From: Bacteroidota bacterium
GTDB lineage: Bacteria > Bacteroidota > Bacteroidia > Chitinophagales > Chitinophagaceae
DNA length: 64,000 nucleotides
Assembly: GCA_030706735.1 (NCBI GenBank)
Contig: JAUZNZ010000001.1
Coordinates: forward strand, 186,001-250,000
Direction: 5' to 3'
Numbering within the stretch: the first letter of the stretch is position 1; each line of letters begins with the position of its first letter. This document shows positions 8,625-16,475 of the stretch, piece after piece. A program made the translations under genes and the position numbers. Under the pieces are notes generated by a model. The model was not told the DNA's origin, ran no database searches, and was given only the letters and a program-made list of their open reading frames with translations.

Positions 8625-10007
8625 ATGGCCACCATCAGCAGGGAAAATATCGGTCTGCTGACCGACAAGATCACCGTCAAAATAGCAAAAAATGATTATC
8701 TGCCATCCTTCGAGAAAGCGCTGAAGAACTACGGCAAGCAGGCCAATATTCCCGGTTTCCGGAAAGGAATGGTGCCGGCGGGACTGATCAAGAAGATGTA
8801 CGGCACGTCTGTCTTTGCAGACGAAGTGCTCAGGACGGTGGAGAAGGAACTGACCAGCTATATGACTACGGAGAAGCTTGACATCTTCGCCCAACCGTTG
8901 CCCCTGCCTGAAAATGACGCCAGCCGGATCGACATGAGCAAACCGGAGGATTATTCCTTCGCTTTCGAGATCGGACTTAAACCAGCCTTTGAACTCGCTG
9001 ACCTGGGCAATGCAAGGCTGACCGTCAATAAAGTACAACCCACGGAGGAGATGATCGACGAGGAAGTGAAGCGGTTACGCACCCGGAATGGCAAAATGAC
9101 CGAACCGGAAACGGTAGCAGGGGATGACTATGTGCTGAACGTAACCTTTACCGAGACGGATGCGGAAGGAAACCCGGTCGAAGGAGGCATCAGCAAGGAC
9201 AATTCCCTGCTCGTAAAATATTTTAATGCAGCGACCCGGCCCAGATGGATCGGGCTTAAAACGGGCGATTCGCTCGTGCTTACCCTGGCGGGCGCTTTTG
9301 ATGAAAAGGAGAGGGAGTGGGTAATGAATGACCTGGGCCTGGATAAACAGGATTCCGTCTTAGCGGATAAGCATTTTCGGGTTTCGATCACCAAGGTCGG
9401 GCTTGTGGAGCCGGCCGACATGAACGAGGAATTCTTCAAGACGGTTTATCCGAACAAGGAACTTAAGACGGAGGCAGAGTTCCGCGCTGCACTCCTTGAA
9501 GAGATACAAGCCTATTGGGACAGGCAAAGCGGATCTCAGCTTCAGCACGCCGTATATCATGAACTACTGGACCATACACGGATCGAATTTCCGGAAGCCT
9601 TCCTGAAACGCTGGATGCAGACGGGGGGCGAAAAGCCCAAAACACAGGATGAAGTGGAGCAGGAGTTTCCCTCCTTCGTCAACCAACTAAAATGGACCCT
9701 GATCCTGGACAAGATCGTCCACGAGCATGGCATCGAGGTAAGCGCCGAAGAGATCCGTGCCTTTGCGAGGCAACAGCTGATGGGTTATATGGGCGGCCAG
9801 CTTGGCCCCGGAGCGGAAGATCAGCCCTGGATGGCAGATTATGCTCATCGGATGTTGCAGGATAAGAAATTCGTCGAGGACGCCATGCACCGGATCCAAA
9901 CGGATAAAGTCCTTCAATGGGCAGTCAGCCAGGTAAAACCTGCCGAAAAGCTCGTAACCCGTGAGGAATTCCAACACCTGCAGCAAGAGCACCAGCATCA
10001 TCACTAA
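8625..10007 (+). CDS. tig: Trigger factor, ribosome-associated chaperone and peptidyl-prolyl isomerase
   Basis: A 460-residue protein that binds nascent chains at the ribosome exit tunnel. The N-terminal ribosome-binding domain contains the conserved signature around NIPGFRKGMVPAGLIKKMYG (about residues 38-57). The central FKBP-like domain and the C-terminal SurA-like substrate-binding domain follow; the C-terminus is His-rich (HQHHH). The start was set at ATG 8625 (MATISREN) because upstream in-frame codons back to 8511 read as an unrelated 38-residue extension and a promoter-like box lies at 8593-8600. It precedes clpP-clpP-clpX in the same direction, the classic bacterial order. Confidence 0.92.
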   Translation: MATISRENIGLLTDKITVKIAKNDYLPSFEKALKNYGKQANIPGFRKGMVPAGLIKKMYGTSVFADEVLRTVEKELTSYMTTEKLDIFAQPLPLPENDASRIDMSKPEDYSFAFEIGLKPAFELADLGNARLTVNKVQPTEEMIDEEVKRLRTRNGKMTEPETVAGDDYVLNVTFTETDAEGNPVEGGISKDNSLLVKYFNAATRPRWIGLKTGDSLVLTLAGAFDEKEREWVMNDLGLDKQDSVLADKHFRVSITKVGLVEPADMNEEFFKTVYPNKELKTEAEFRAALLEEIQAYWDRQSGSQLQHAVYHELLDHTRIEFPEAFLKRWMQTGGEKPKTQDEVEQEFPSFVNQLKWTLILDKIVHEHGIEVSAEEIRAFARQQLMGYMGGQLGPGAEDQPWMADYAHRMLQDKKFVEDAMHRIQTDKVLQWAVSQVKPAEKLVTREEFQHLQQEHQHHH

Positions 10008-10025
10008 ATGCATATTTTACAGGCT

Positions 10026-10054
10026 TGCGGCCCGGGTCTGAGACCCGGGCCGCA
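10026..10054 (+). terminator. Strong hairpin terminator after tig
   Basis: GCGGCCCGGGTC pairs with GACCCGGGCCGC across a 3-base loop (core 10027-10053), about 20 bases past the tig stop. It is very GC-rich but lacks a T run. It separates tig from clpP transcriptionally, at least in part. Confidence 0.65.
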
Positions 10055-10192
10055 TTCGTAAGAGCCTTTACGAGGCCTCCCTGCCTGCAACTCTGTCAGT
10101 TTTTTGGCAAATTGAAAGTTTGGACGGAGATTTGAAATACAGATACCGCTCCGGATAGATGGATTGGAAATAAAAAACTGAAAAAAATAACT

Positions 10193-10888
10193 ATGAGTCC
10201 AGTAAACGAGTTTGAAAAATATGCTGTGAAACACCAAGGTATTTCGAGCCACACCCTGCATGATTACAATAAATATCTGGTCACTAACCTCACCCCGAAT
10301 ATTATCGAAGAGCGCCCTATGAACGTCGCCGTCATGGACGTATACAGCCGCCTGATGATGGACCGCATCATCTTCCTTGGCTACCCGATCAATGACGAGG
10401 TCGCGAATATCGTTACGGCACAGCTGCTGTTCCTGGACAGTACGGACCGCCACCGCGATATCCAGATGTATATCAATTGCCCCGGCGGTAGCGTGTATTC
10501 GGGCCTGGGGGTATATGACACGATGCAATATGTCACGCCCGATGTGGCCACGATCTGTATCGGGATGGCCGCCTCGATGGGACAGGTCCTGATGTGCGCA
10601 GGCACCAAGGGCAAGCGTACCGCATTAAAACATAGCCGGGTCATGATGCATCAGCCCAGCGGCTCGATCGGCGGCCAGGCGACGGATATCGAAATCACGG
10701 TCAACGAGATCAAGAAGCTTAGGAAAGAGCTCTACGAGATCACCGCGATACACACGGGCAAAACGGCCAAGCAGGTCGAAAAGGACAGCGACCGCGATTA
10801 TTGGCTTACCGCCCTCGAAGCGAAAGAATATGGCCTCGTGGATGAAGTGCTGCTGCTCAACCCCAGGAAAGAAAACAAGGAATCCTAA
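10193..10888 (+). CDS. clpP: ATP-dependent Clp protease proteolytic subunit, first copy
   Basis: Serine peptidase that forms the tetradecameric degradation chamber used with ClpX. The 231-residue protein has the catalytic Ser128 in GMAASMGQ, the His in RVMMHQPSG (about 153) and the Asp in DSDRDYW. It has an N-terminal extension of about 35 residues relative to E. coli mature ClpP, which may be a propeptide. The second clpP starts 26 bases downstream. The two paralogues differ through most of their length, so this is an old duplication; mixed ClpP1P2 rings are possible, as known in other phyla. Confidence 0.93.
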   Translation: MSPVNEFEKYAVKHQGISSHTLHDYNKYLVTNLTPNIIEERPMNVAVMDVYSRLMMDRIIFLGYPINDEVANIVTAQLLFLDSTDRHRDIQMYINCPGGSVYSGLGVYDTMQYVTPDVATICIGMAASMGQVLMCAGTKGKRTALKHSRVMMHQPSGSIGGQATDIEITVNEIKKLRKELYEITAIHTGKTAKQVEKDSDRDYWLTALEAKEYGLVDEVLLLNPRKENKES

Positions 10889-10914
10889 GTTTATCATTTC
10901 TTCAAACTATCGAT

Positions 10915-11556
10915 ATGAATCAGTCGAAATATCTGTATTTCCCTTTGCACCAGGACGATGAGCCCGATGAGAACCCGTCGAAAGAGGATAATAAGGGTCC
11001 GGAGTTGGGCATGCTGACAAAAAAGATGGAGCAATACTTCTTTTCCAACAGGACAGTGGAGCTATGGGGCGCGGTGGACGACCGTACCGCTAAAGAAGTT
11101 GTTACCAAGATGAAATTACTGGACGCGGATAAGCCGGGGGAAGAGATCCGGTTCCTGATCAATAGCCCGGGCGGGATCGTAACTTCAGGAATGGTCATTT
11201 ATGATACCATGAAGTTGCTGAAGAGCCCCGTAAGCACGATTTGCATGGGCCTGGCGGCGTCCATGGGGTCCGTCTTGCTGAGCGGCGGCGTCAAGGGCAG
11301 GCGGTTCGTGTTTCCGCATGCTGAGATCATGATCCACCAGCCCAGTCTCGGGGGGTATATGCAGGGCGTCAGCGTGGACCTCGAGATCCAGGCCAGGCAA
11401 ACCAAGAAGGTAAAAGAGATCAGCGCCCGGATCCTGGCCGAGAACTGCGGGAAGAAAATGGAACAGATATTGAAGGACTTTGACAGGGATTATTGGATGG
11501 ATTCCAAGGAGGCGATCGAATATGGGATCGTAGATCAGCTAATCGAGAAGCTATAA
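10915..11556 (+). CDS. clpP: ATP-dependent Clp protease proteolytic subunit, second copy
   Basis: Second ClpP paralogue, 213 residues. Catalytic Ser116 lies in GLAASMGS, His in EIMIHQPSLGG and Asp in FDRDYW, so it should be active. Its N-terminus is unusual: an acidic segment (QDDEPDENPSKEDNKG, about residues 13-28) precedes the conserved fold and has no match in the first copy. It is followed by a good terminator and then clpX, so clpX has its own transcription start or depends on read-through. Confidence 0.93.
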   Translation: MNQSKYLYFPLHQDDEPDENPSKEDNKGPELGMLTKKMEQYFFSNRTVELWGAVDDRTAKEVVTKMKLLDADKPGEEIRFLINSPGGIVTSGMVIYDTMKLLKSPVSTICMGLAASMGSVLLSGGVKGRRFVFPHAEIMIHQPSLGGYMQGVSVDLEIQARQTKKVKEISARILAENCGKKMEQILKDFDRDYWMDSKEAIEYGIVDQLIEKL

Positions 11557-11579
11557 TATTAATTTTCAATAACTTAGCA

Positions 11580-11613
11580 AAAAACCGTCCTGAAAGTGGC
11601 AGGGCGGTTTTTT
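11580..11613 (+). terminator. Rho-independent terminator after the second clpP
   Basis: ACCGTCCTG pairs with CAGGGCGGT (one G-T pair) across a 7-base loop, followed by TTTTTT. It lies 24 bases past the clpP stop. Confidence 0.85.
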
Positions 11614-11687
11614 GCTTATATACTGGCATAAATTGAATAAGTTGGGTAACTTTATGCCTGGTTAACCAGATAAAACAGACTGAAATA

Positions 11688-12923
11688 ATGGCAAAGAACA
11701 CCTTACATTGTTCTTTTTGTGGGCGCAACCGGGATGAGGTCAAAATCCTTATTGCCGGACAGGAAGGGCATATTTGCGAAAACTGCGTGGAGCATGCGCA
11801 AGAGATCATTCAGCAAGAGCTGATGATCCGGGAAGATGCGCCCGGCGGTTCTCAATTCAAGCTGACCGTCAAAAAGCCGGTGGAGATCAAGCGTTTTCTC
11901 GACGAATATGTCATAGGCCAGGACGATGCCAAGAAGGTATTGGCCGTCGCGGTGTACAATCATTACAAGAGATTGCAGCAAAAAGTGGTCGAGAACGAAG
12001 TAGAGATCGAAAAAAGCAATATCATCATGGTCGGGGAAACCGGGACAGGGAAGACCCTGCTAGCCAAGACCATCGCCAAATTATTGAATGTACCTTTTGC
12101 TATCGTCGATGCCACTGTCTTTACGGAGGCCGGCTATGTCGGCGAGGACGTCGAAAGTATCCTGACCAGGCTGCTCCAGGTTTGCAATTATGACGTGGCT
12201 GCGGCGGAAAGAGGGATAGTTTATATTGATGAGATCGATAAGATCGCCCGGAAAGGGGACAATCCTTCGATCACCCGCGATGTAAGCGGGGAAGGGGTGC
12301 AGCAGGGTTTATTGAAGCTTTTGGAAGGGACCGATGTGCTCGTGCCGCCACAGGGCGGGAGGAAGCATCCTGAACAGAAGCTGATCAAGATCAATACCCA
12401 AAACATCCTCTTCGTTTGCGGTGGAGCTTTCGACGGCGTGGACAAGATCATCGCCCGCCGGATCAATACCAACGCTATCGGGTTCAATGTCAATAAAGAG
12501 CAACAGGAAACGGCCAAGAAGAATCTGCTCCAATATGTGAACGCGCCAGATCTCAAATCCTTCGGTTTGATCCCTGAGCTGCTCGGAAGACTGCCGGTCG
12601 TCACCCACCTGGATCCCCTGGACAAAACGACCTTGCGGTCGATCCTCACGGAGCCCAAGAATTCGCTGATCCGCCAGTATAAGAAATTGTTCGAACTGGA
12701 AGGGATTATGCTGAGCATGGATGCCGCGGTATTGGACTTTATGGTAGACAAGGCCGTCGAATTCAAGCTTGGAGCCCGGGGATTGCGCAGCATCTGCGAA
12801 AGCATCCTGACCGACGCGATGTTCGAACTCCCTTCTGCCCGCGAGACCAAGTTGCATCTGGACCTGGAATATGCCCGCAACAAATTCGACAAGAGCAAGA
12901 TGAACCTGTTGAAGGTGGCCTAA
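11688..12923 (+). CDS. clpX: ATP-dependent Clp protease ATP-binding subunit ClpX
   Basis: AAA+ unfoldase, 411 residues, that feeds substrates to ClpP. The N-terminal zinc-binding domain has Cys8, Cys11, Cys30 and Cys33. The Walker A motif GETGTGKT is at residues 116-123, Walker B is [10 protein letters not shown], and the sensor/arginine-finger regions ([20 protein letters not shown]) are present. The [19 protein letters not shown] segment is the standard ClpX N-terminal AAA+ signature. Upstream, TAACTTTA (11647-11654) is a weak -7-like box. A 57-residue ORF starts 10 bases downstream. Confidence 0.95.
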   Translation: MAKNTLHCSFCGRNRDEVKILIAGQEGHICENCVEHAQEIIQQELMIREDAPGGSQFKLTVKKPVEIKRFLDEYVIGQDDAKKVLAVAVYNHYKRLQQKVVENEVEIEKSNIIMVGETGTGKTLLAKTIAKLLNVPFAIVDATVFTEAGYVGEDVESILTRLLQVCNYDVAAAERGIVYIDEIDKIARKGDNPSITRDVSGEGVQQGLLKLLEGTDVLVPPQGGRKHPEQKLIKINTQNILFVCGGAFDGVDKIIARRINTNAIGFNVNKEQQETAKKNLLQYVNAPDLKSFGLIPELLGRLPVVTHLDPLDKTTLRSILTEPKNSLIRQYKKLFELEGIMLSMDAAVLDFMVDKAVEFKLGARGLRSICESILTDAMFELPSARETKLHLDLEYARNKFDKSKMNLLKVA

Positions 12924-12933
12924 AATTCATTAT

Positions 12934-13107
12934 ATGCAGGAATTGATCGACCGTATGAAGGCGGAAGGGCTTTCGGAAGAACAAGCCTATAAAGCCATTG
13001 AAGTGATCAAGAATTTTGCCAAGGAGAAATTCCCCATTTTCGGGGGAGCGATCGATAAATTATTCGATAAATATGATTCCCGGGACGCCGATGACTTCAT
13101 GCCATAG
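12934..13107 (+). CDS. Small 57-residue protein downstream of clpX, unknown function
   Basis: Starts with ATG at 12934, 10 bases after the clpX stop, and ends with TAG at 13105. The protein is predicted to be almost all helical (begins MQELIDRMKAEGLSEEQAYK) with a hydrophobic FPIFGGAIDKLF segment and an acidic tail (DADDFMP). The EGLSEEQAYKAIE-type start resembles small helical proteins of the DUF2267/DUF2780 style, but I cannot assign a family. Codon use and tight spacing support it as a real, co-transcribed gene. A link to ClpXP is only suggested by position. Confidence 0.65.
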   Translation: MQELIDRMKAEGLSEEQAYKAIEVIKNFAKEKFPIFGGAIDKLFDKYDSRDADDFMP

Positions 13108-13116
13108 GCCGTGGAC

Positions 13117-14259
13117 TCAACCCTTCAACACCTCCCGGGATATGACCAGCTTCTGGATCTCGGACGTTCCTTCTCCGATCGTACAAAGTTTACTGTCGCG
13201 ATAGAATTTTTCCACCGGAAAATCCTTTGTATAGCCATAGCCCCCGAAGATTTGTACGGCCTCTGTTGATACCCGCACCGCCACTTCGCTTGCGTAGTAT
13301 TTTGCCATGGCCGACTCCTTGGTCATAGGAAGACCCCTGTCCTTCCTGTCGGCTGCCTGCTGGGTAAGCAGTTCGGCGGCGGCCAGTTCCGTGGCCATAT
13401 CGGCAAGTTTAAATGAAATACCCTGGAAATTGGAAATCGGTTGATCAAATTGATGGCGCTCCTTGGAATATTTTAATGCCGCGTCCAATGCGCCTCTGGC
13501 AATACCGACAGACAATGCGGCGATGGAAATGCGCCCTCCGTCCAGCACTTTCAGCGCTTGTTTGAACCCTTCGCCGACCTTGCCCAGACGGTGATCGTCA
13601 GGAATACGGCAGTTGTCGAAGATCATTTCGGCCGTTTCGCTGGCGCGCATGCCAAGTTTATTTTCCTTCTTACCGCCGCTAAAACCGGGGGCGCCCCGTT
13701 CGACTACAAAAGCCGTAGCATTGTCTTTGGCCCGAGGTTCCCCTGTCCGGGCAATTACGACTGCGATATCACCGCTAATGCCATGAGTGATCCAGCACTT
13801 GGTGCCGTTAATGATCCACTCATTGCCCTCTTTAATGGCCGTGCACCGCATATTACCGGCGTCGCTACCCGTATTGGCCTCTGTAAGTCCCCACGCGCCT
13901 ATTTTGCGCCCGGACGCGAGATCCGGCAGCCATTTGCGCTTCTGTTCCTCGCTGCCAAATTGCAGTATGTGTCCCGTGCAGAGGGAATTGTGGGCTGCCA
14001 GACTCAGACCGATCGATCCGCAAACACTGGCGATCTCCCCGATGATGGTCACATATTCCAGATAGGAAAGGCCGGAACCCCCATACTCTTCCGGTACCAG
14101 TACGCCCATTAGTCCCAGTTGTCCAACCTGAGCGAACAGGTCCCTGGGGAATTCCTGTTTTTCGTCCCATTCCATGACATGCGGCTTTATCGCCTGCATG
14201 GCGAAATCCCGTGCCGTGCGACCTACCTGTTGCGTAAGCTCATCCGTTTGAAAATTCAT
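13117..14259 (-). CDS. Acyl-CoA dehydrogenase, short-chain type
   Basis: FAD enzyme of 380 residues that introduces the 2,3-double bond in acyl-CoA (fatty-acid or branched-chain amino-acid catabolism). It shows [13 protein letters not shown] (FAD/substrate loop), [18 protein letters not shown] and the C-terminal [18 protein letters not shown] signature; the catalytic Glu is in GEGTSEIQ. The length is normal. It is a single gene: the neighbouring clpX-side ORF converges on it, 9 bases away. A perfect palindrome lies about 78 bases upstream of the start (see 14337-14354), suggesting control by a dimeric repressor such as a TetR-type fatty-acid regulator. Confidence 0.93.
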   Translation of the reverse strand: MNFQTDELTQQVGRTARDFAMQAIKPHVMEWDEKQEFPRDLFAQVGQLGLMGVLVPEEYGGSGLSYLEYVTIIGEIASVCGSIGLSLAAHNSLCTGHILQFGSEEQKRKWLPDLASGRKIGAWGLTEANTGSDAGNMRCTAIKEGNEWIINGTKCWITHGISGDIAVVIARTGEPRAKDNATAFVVERGAPGFSGGKKENKLGMRASETAEMIFDNCRIPDDHRLGKVGEGFKQALKVLDGGRISIAALSVGIARGALDAALKYSKERHQFDQPISNFQGISFKLADMATELAAAELLTQQAADRKDRGLPMTKESAMAKYYASEVAVRVSTEAVQIFGGYGYTKDFPVEKFYRDSKLCTIGEGTSEIQKLVISREVLKG

Positions 14260-14336
14260 GTAAGCACTTATTTATTTAGGCCGATAAGGTCGGGCCGAAC
14301 CCGATTATCTGGCAAGGTACAAAAAAAACGGAAAAG

Positions 14337-14354
14337 AACTAACAGGCGTTAGTT
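14337..14354. promoter_or_regulatory. Perfect palindrome, operator candidate for the acyl-CoA dehydrogenase
   Basis: AACTAAC-AGGC-GTTAGTT: two perfect 7-base arms with a 4-base spacer. On the minus strand it lies 17 bases upstream of TACCTTGC (14312-14319), a -7-like box, so it would overlap the -33 region of the acyl-CoA dehydrogenase promoter. Arm length and spacing fit a TetR-family dimer site. No such regulator gene is in the window. Confidence 0.5.
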
Positions 14355-14367
14355 TTTCGCCTCTTTG

Positions 14368-14395
14368 CAAGAAAACCCGCTCCTGGAGCGGGTTT
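14368..14395 (-). terminator. Rho-independent terminator of the outer-membrane protein gene
   Basis: AAACCCGCTC pairs with GAGCGGGTTT around a very short loop (14373-14395); on the minus strand it is followed by TTTTC. It lies about 60 bases past the stop at 14457. Confidence 0.65.
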
Positions 14396-14456
14396 GAAAC
14401 GAGGTAAGCCAGCATCGAAGGGATAAAGGGCGGATCAAACGGGAATTCATTTCGTC

Positions 14457-15152
14457 TCAATAGTAGTAATACCGGTAGGACCGGGGCTGTCTGACCGGCC
14501 GATGATAAACCGGTTCGGGAAGGATCCTGCCCAGGCCGATGATCAGCCCTGCGCTCAGGCTAAACTGATATATATCGGAGTAGGTATTAATGCCGCCGCC
14601 TGACCCGTAATTACTGAAATAAAATCCCCCATCGGCAGCATCCACCGGTGACAGGAGCTGGGCTTTAAGCTGCAGGCCAAGATTGGGCGCCATATAAATA
14701 TTGGTCCCCAACTGCAAGCCTACCGCAAATTTGGTGTCATTACTATATCCCGAAGTTCCCGGAGTGAGTACGGCAGCCCCCAGAAATCCACCGATGAATG
14801 GGCGAACCGCCGAATTCGGTATGCCGAAGGACTGGACCCCCCCAATCATGATATAGTCCAGGGAAAGATTACCTCCTGCTATCTTGTCGCCGCCATTAAA
14901 ACCATAGTTATAGAGACCCGATTGGGTGCTCAGGTGGCTGTACAGGAACTCAATCCCGACATTGCGGTTTACATTGAATTTAACAGAACCGCCGAGGTTA
15001 AGTCCACCGTCGATGCGGCCATAACTGTCGTAGAAATCGGTCCGGCTGGCAAACGTGTAACCCGCCGACGGGATCAATTCTACGGATGTCTGCCCAAAGG
15101 AAGAAATGGCAATTAGAGTAAGTACCGGAAGGACCAATAGTTGCTTTCTCAT
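14457..15152 (-). CDS. Outer-membrane beta-barrel protein, secreted
   Basis: A 231-residue protein starting at ATG 15152 (MRKQLLVLPVL) with a clear signal peptide ending near SSFGQ. The rest alternates polar and hydrophobic residues in the pattern of an 8-10 stranded OmpA/OmpW-like barrel (for example VELIPSAGYTF, NVGIEFLYSHLST, FSLSAGLIIGLG). The C-terminus is unusual: basic and Tyr-rich, ending RSYRYYYY, beyond the last strand. There is no T9SS-type C-terminal domain. Function cannot be named; it is probably a general porin-like outer-membrane protein. Confidence 0.78.
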   Translation of the reverse strand: MRKQLLVLPVLTLIAISSFGQTSVELIPSAGYTFASRTDFYDSYGRIDGGLNLGGSVKFNVNRNVGIEFLYSHLSTQSGLYNYGFNGGDKIAGGNLSLDYIMIGGVQSFGIPNSAVRPFIGGFLGAAVLTPGTSGYSNDTKFAVGLQLGTNIYMAPNLGLQLKAQLLSPVDAADGGFYFSNYGSGGGINTYSDIYQFSLSAGLIIGLGRILPEPVYHRPVRQPRSYRYYYY

Positions 15153-15278
15153 ACCTGTAAAATTTATGCATGATATAGACCCGAAGAATCCCAAAAGGTT
15201 TAACCGCCCGTCCCTTGTTGCAAATGCTTAACGATTGTTAATCAATTGTGAAAAATCGATCCGGGGAGAGGAGGTCGA

Positions 15279-16055
15279 TCAAGTCCTGATAACCAACCCA
15301 TCATAGGCAAGCTCCATACCCGCAGGGAGCGTTGGATTTATCAAGGCATGACGGCCCAATTGGTGGCTGATATGGGTGAAATAGGCCCTGGGAATGGCCA
15401 ATTCATGCACTTCCCCGATAGCCTCCTCGAGAGTGTAATGAGAAACGTGCTTTTCATGACGCAGGGCATTCAACACAACAATCTCGCTGCCTCTGATCTT
15501 GTTCTTTTCCGGCGCCTCGATGCGATTGGCATCGGTGATATACGTGAATGGACCAAACCGGAATCCCAGCACAGGCATCTTAAGATGCCAGACATGGATG
15601 GGTATTATGGGAATATCTCCGATCATGAAAGGTTCCCGGTCGATCCGGTTGAGGCGGACCTCGGGTATTCCGGGGTATCTAAGATCGGCGAAGGCATACG
15701 GAAATTCGCGGATAATGGATTCCTGAGTCATATCATTGGCGTATATATCCACGGGCTTCTGCATGAAAAAGTTAAATGCCCTGATATCATCCAGTCCGGC
15801 GATATGATCTTTGTGGGGATGGGTAAATACGACGGCGTCGAGTGTCTTCACTCTGGCCCGGAGCATCTGATAACGGAAATCCGGGGTCGTATCGATCACG
15901 AGGGTGGTCGTCGCAGATTCAACGAGGATGCTGGATCGCAACCGATTATCCTTTCTGTCGGCGGAAGTACATACTTCACATTCACAGGCGATCATAGGGA
16001 CGCCGCTACTCGTACCGGTACCAAGGAAGGTAATCTTTAAATGGGGATAACTCAC
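15279..16055 (-). CDS. Metallo-beta-lactamase fold hydrolase, PhnP-like
   Basis: A 258-residue hydrolase with the zinc motif THPHKDHIAGLDD and downstream metal ligands (VWHLKMP, TDANRI, THISHQLGRH). The start (KITFLGTGTSSGVPMIACEC) and a CECEVC cysteine cluster near residue 25 match the PhnP/phosphoribosyl cyclic phosphodiesterase subfamily, in which the extra Cys ligands hold a structural zinc. The physiological substrate in Bacteroidota is not known to me. The start codon is GTG at 16055, and a perfect -7 box ends four bases before it, so the transcript may have no leader. Confidence 0.85.
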   Translation of the reverse strand: MSYPHLKITFLGTGTSSGVPMIACECEVCTSADRKDNRLRSSILVESATTTLVIDTTPDFRYQMLRARVKTLDAVVFTHPHKDHIAGLDDIRAFNFFMQKPVDIYANDMTQESIIREFPYAFADLRYPGIPEVRLNRIDREPFMIGDIPIIPIHVWHLKMPVLGFRFGPFTYITDANRIEAPEKNKIRGSEIVVLNALRHEKHVSHYTLEEAIGEVHELAIPRAYFTHISHQLGRHALINPTLPAGMELAYDGLVIRT

Positions 16056-16059
16056 CCGT

Positions 16060-16067
16060 CAAATTTA
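16060..16067 (-). promoter_or_regulatory. -7 box directly before a GTG start (leaderless candidate)
   Basis: The minus strand reads TAAATTTG, a perfect TAnnTTTG, then ACGG, then the GTG start at 16055. A CTTG lies 16 bases upstream and could act as a short-spaced -33 element. Confidence 0.55.
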
Positions 16068-16107
16068 AGCAATATGGACTTAGCAAGCCGGGGCCGGCAG
16101 TGAAAGC

Positions 16108-16383
16108 TCAGTCTTCATTAAGCTGGTGGGCTAACATGACCTCGTCATAGACCTTCCTTGCTTCCGGTCCGAGTTGGCCAGGGTTGATCTGGAGCTGAGG
16201 GATGATATCGATCAACGTATTGATACGTCCCTCCGTCTGGAGGAACTTATTGAGCACGACCACTTTCTTTTGTTCGAGGATGCAATATCCGCTTTGAAAA
16301 GTGCCTCTCTCATATCGAACGAGATATTCGGCCTCGTCGAGCACCTTTTCCAGCTTATCGAGTGTTGTTTGTGTGTACTTCAT
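16108..16383 (-). CDS. Conserved Bacteroidota protein of unknown function, 91 residues
   Basis: Starts at ATG 16383 (MKYTQTTLDKLEK); a longer upstream reading adds a hydrophobic stretch that overlaps the region before porX's stop and looks spurious. The protein has an N-terminal helix, then YLVRYERGTFQSGYCILEQKKVVVLNKFL, which looks like a small beta sheet, then INTLIDIIPQL. I recognise the pattern as a widely conserved Bacteroidota hypothetical, but no function is known to me. It lies 93 bases downstream of porX in the same direction, so the two may share a transcript. Confidence 0.7.
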   Translation of the reverse strand: MKYTQTTLDKLEKVLDEAEYLVRYERGTFQSGYCILEQKKVVVLNKFLQTEGRINTLIDIIPQLQINPGQLGPEARKVYDEVMLAHQLNED

Positions 16384-16475
16384 GGGCCGTTCCAAATGGG
16401 TTATTGCAAAGATAATGCATAGCACAGGGACAAGCCGGATCGCAATGCCCAATTTATTCACATACAGGGGGATAC

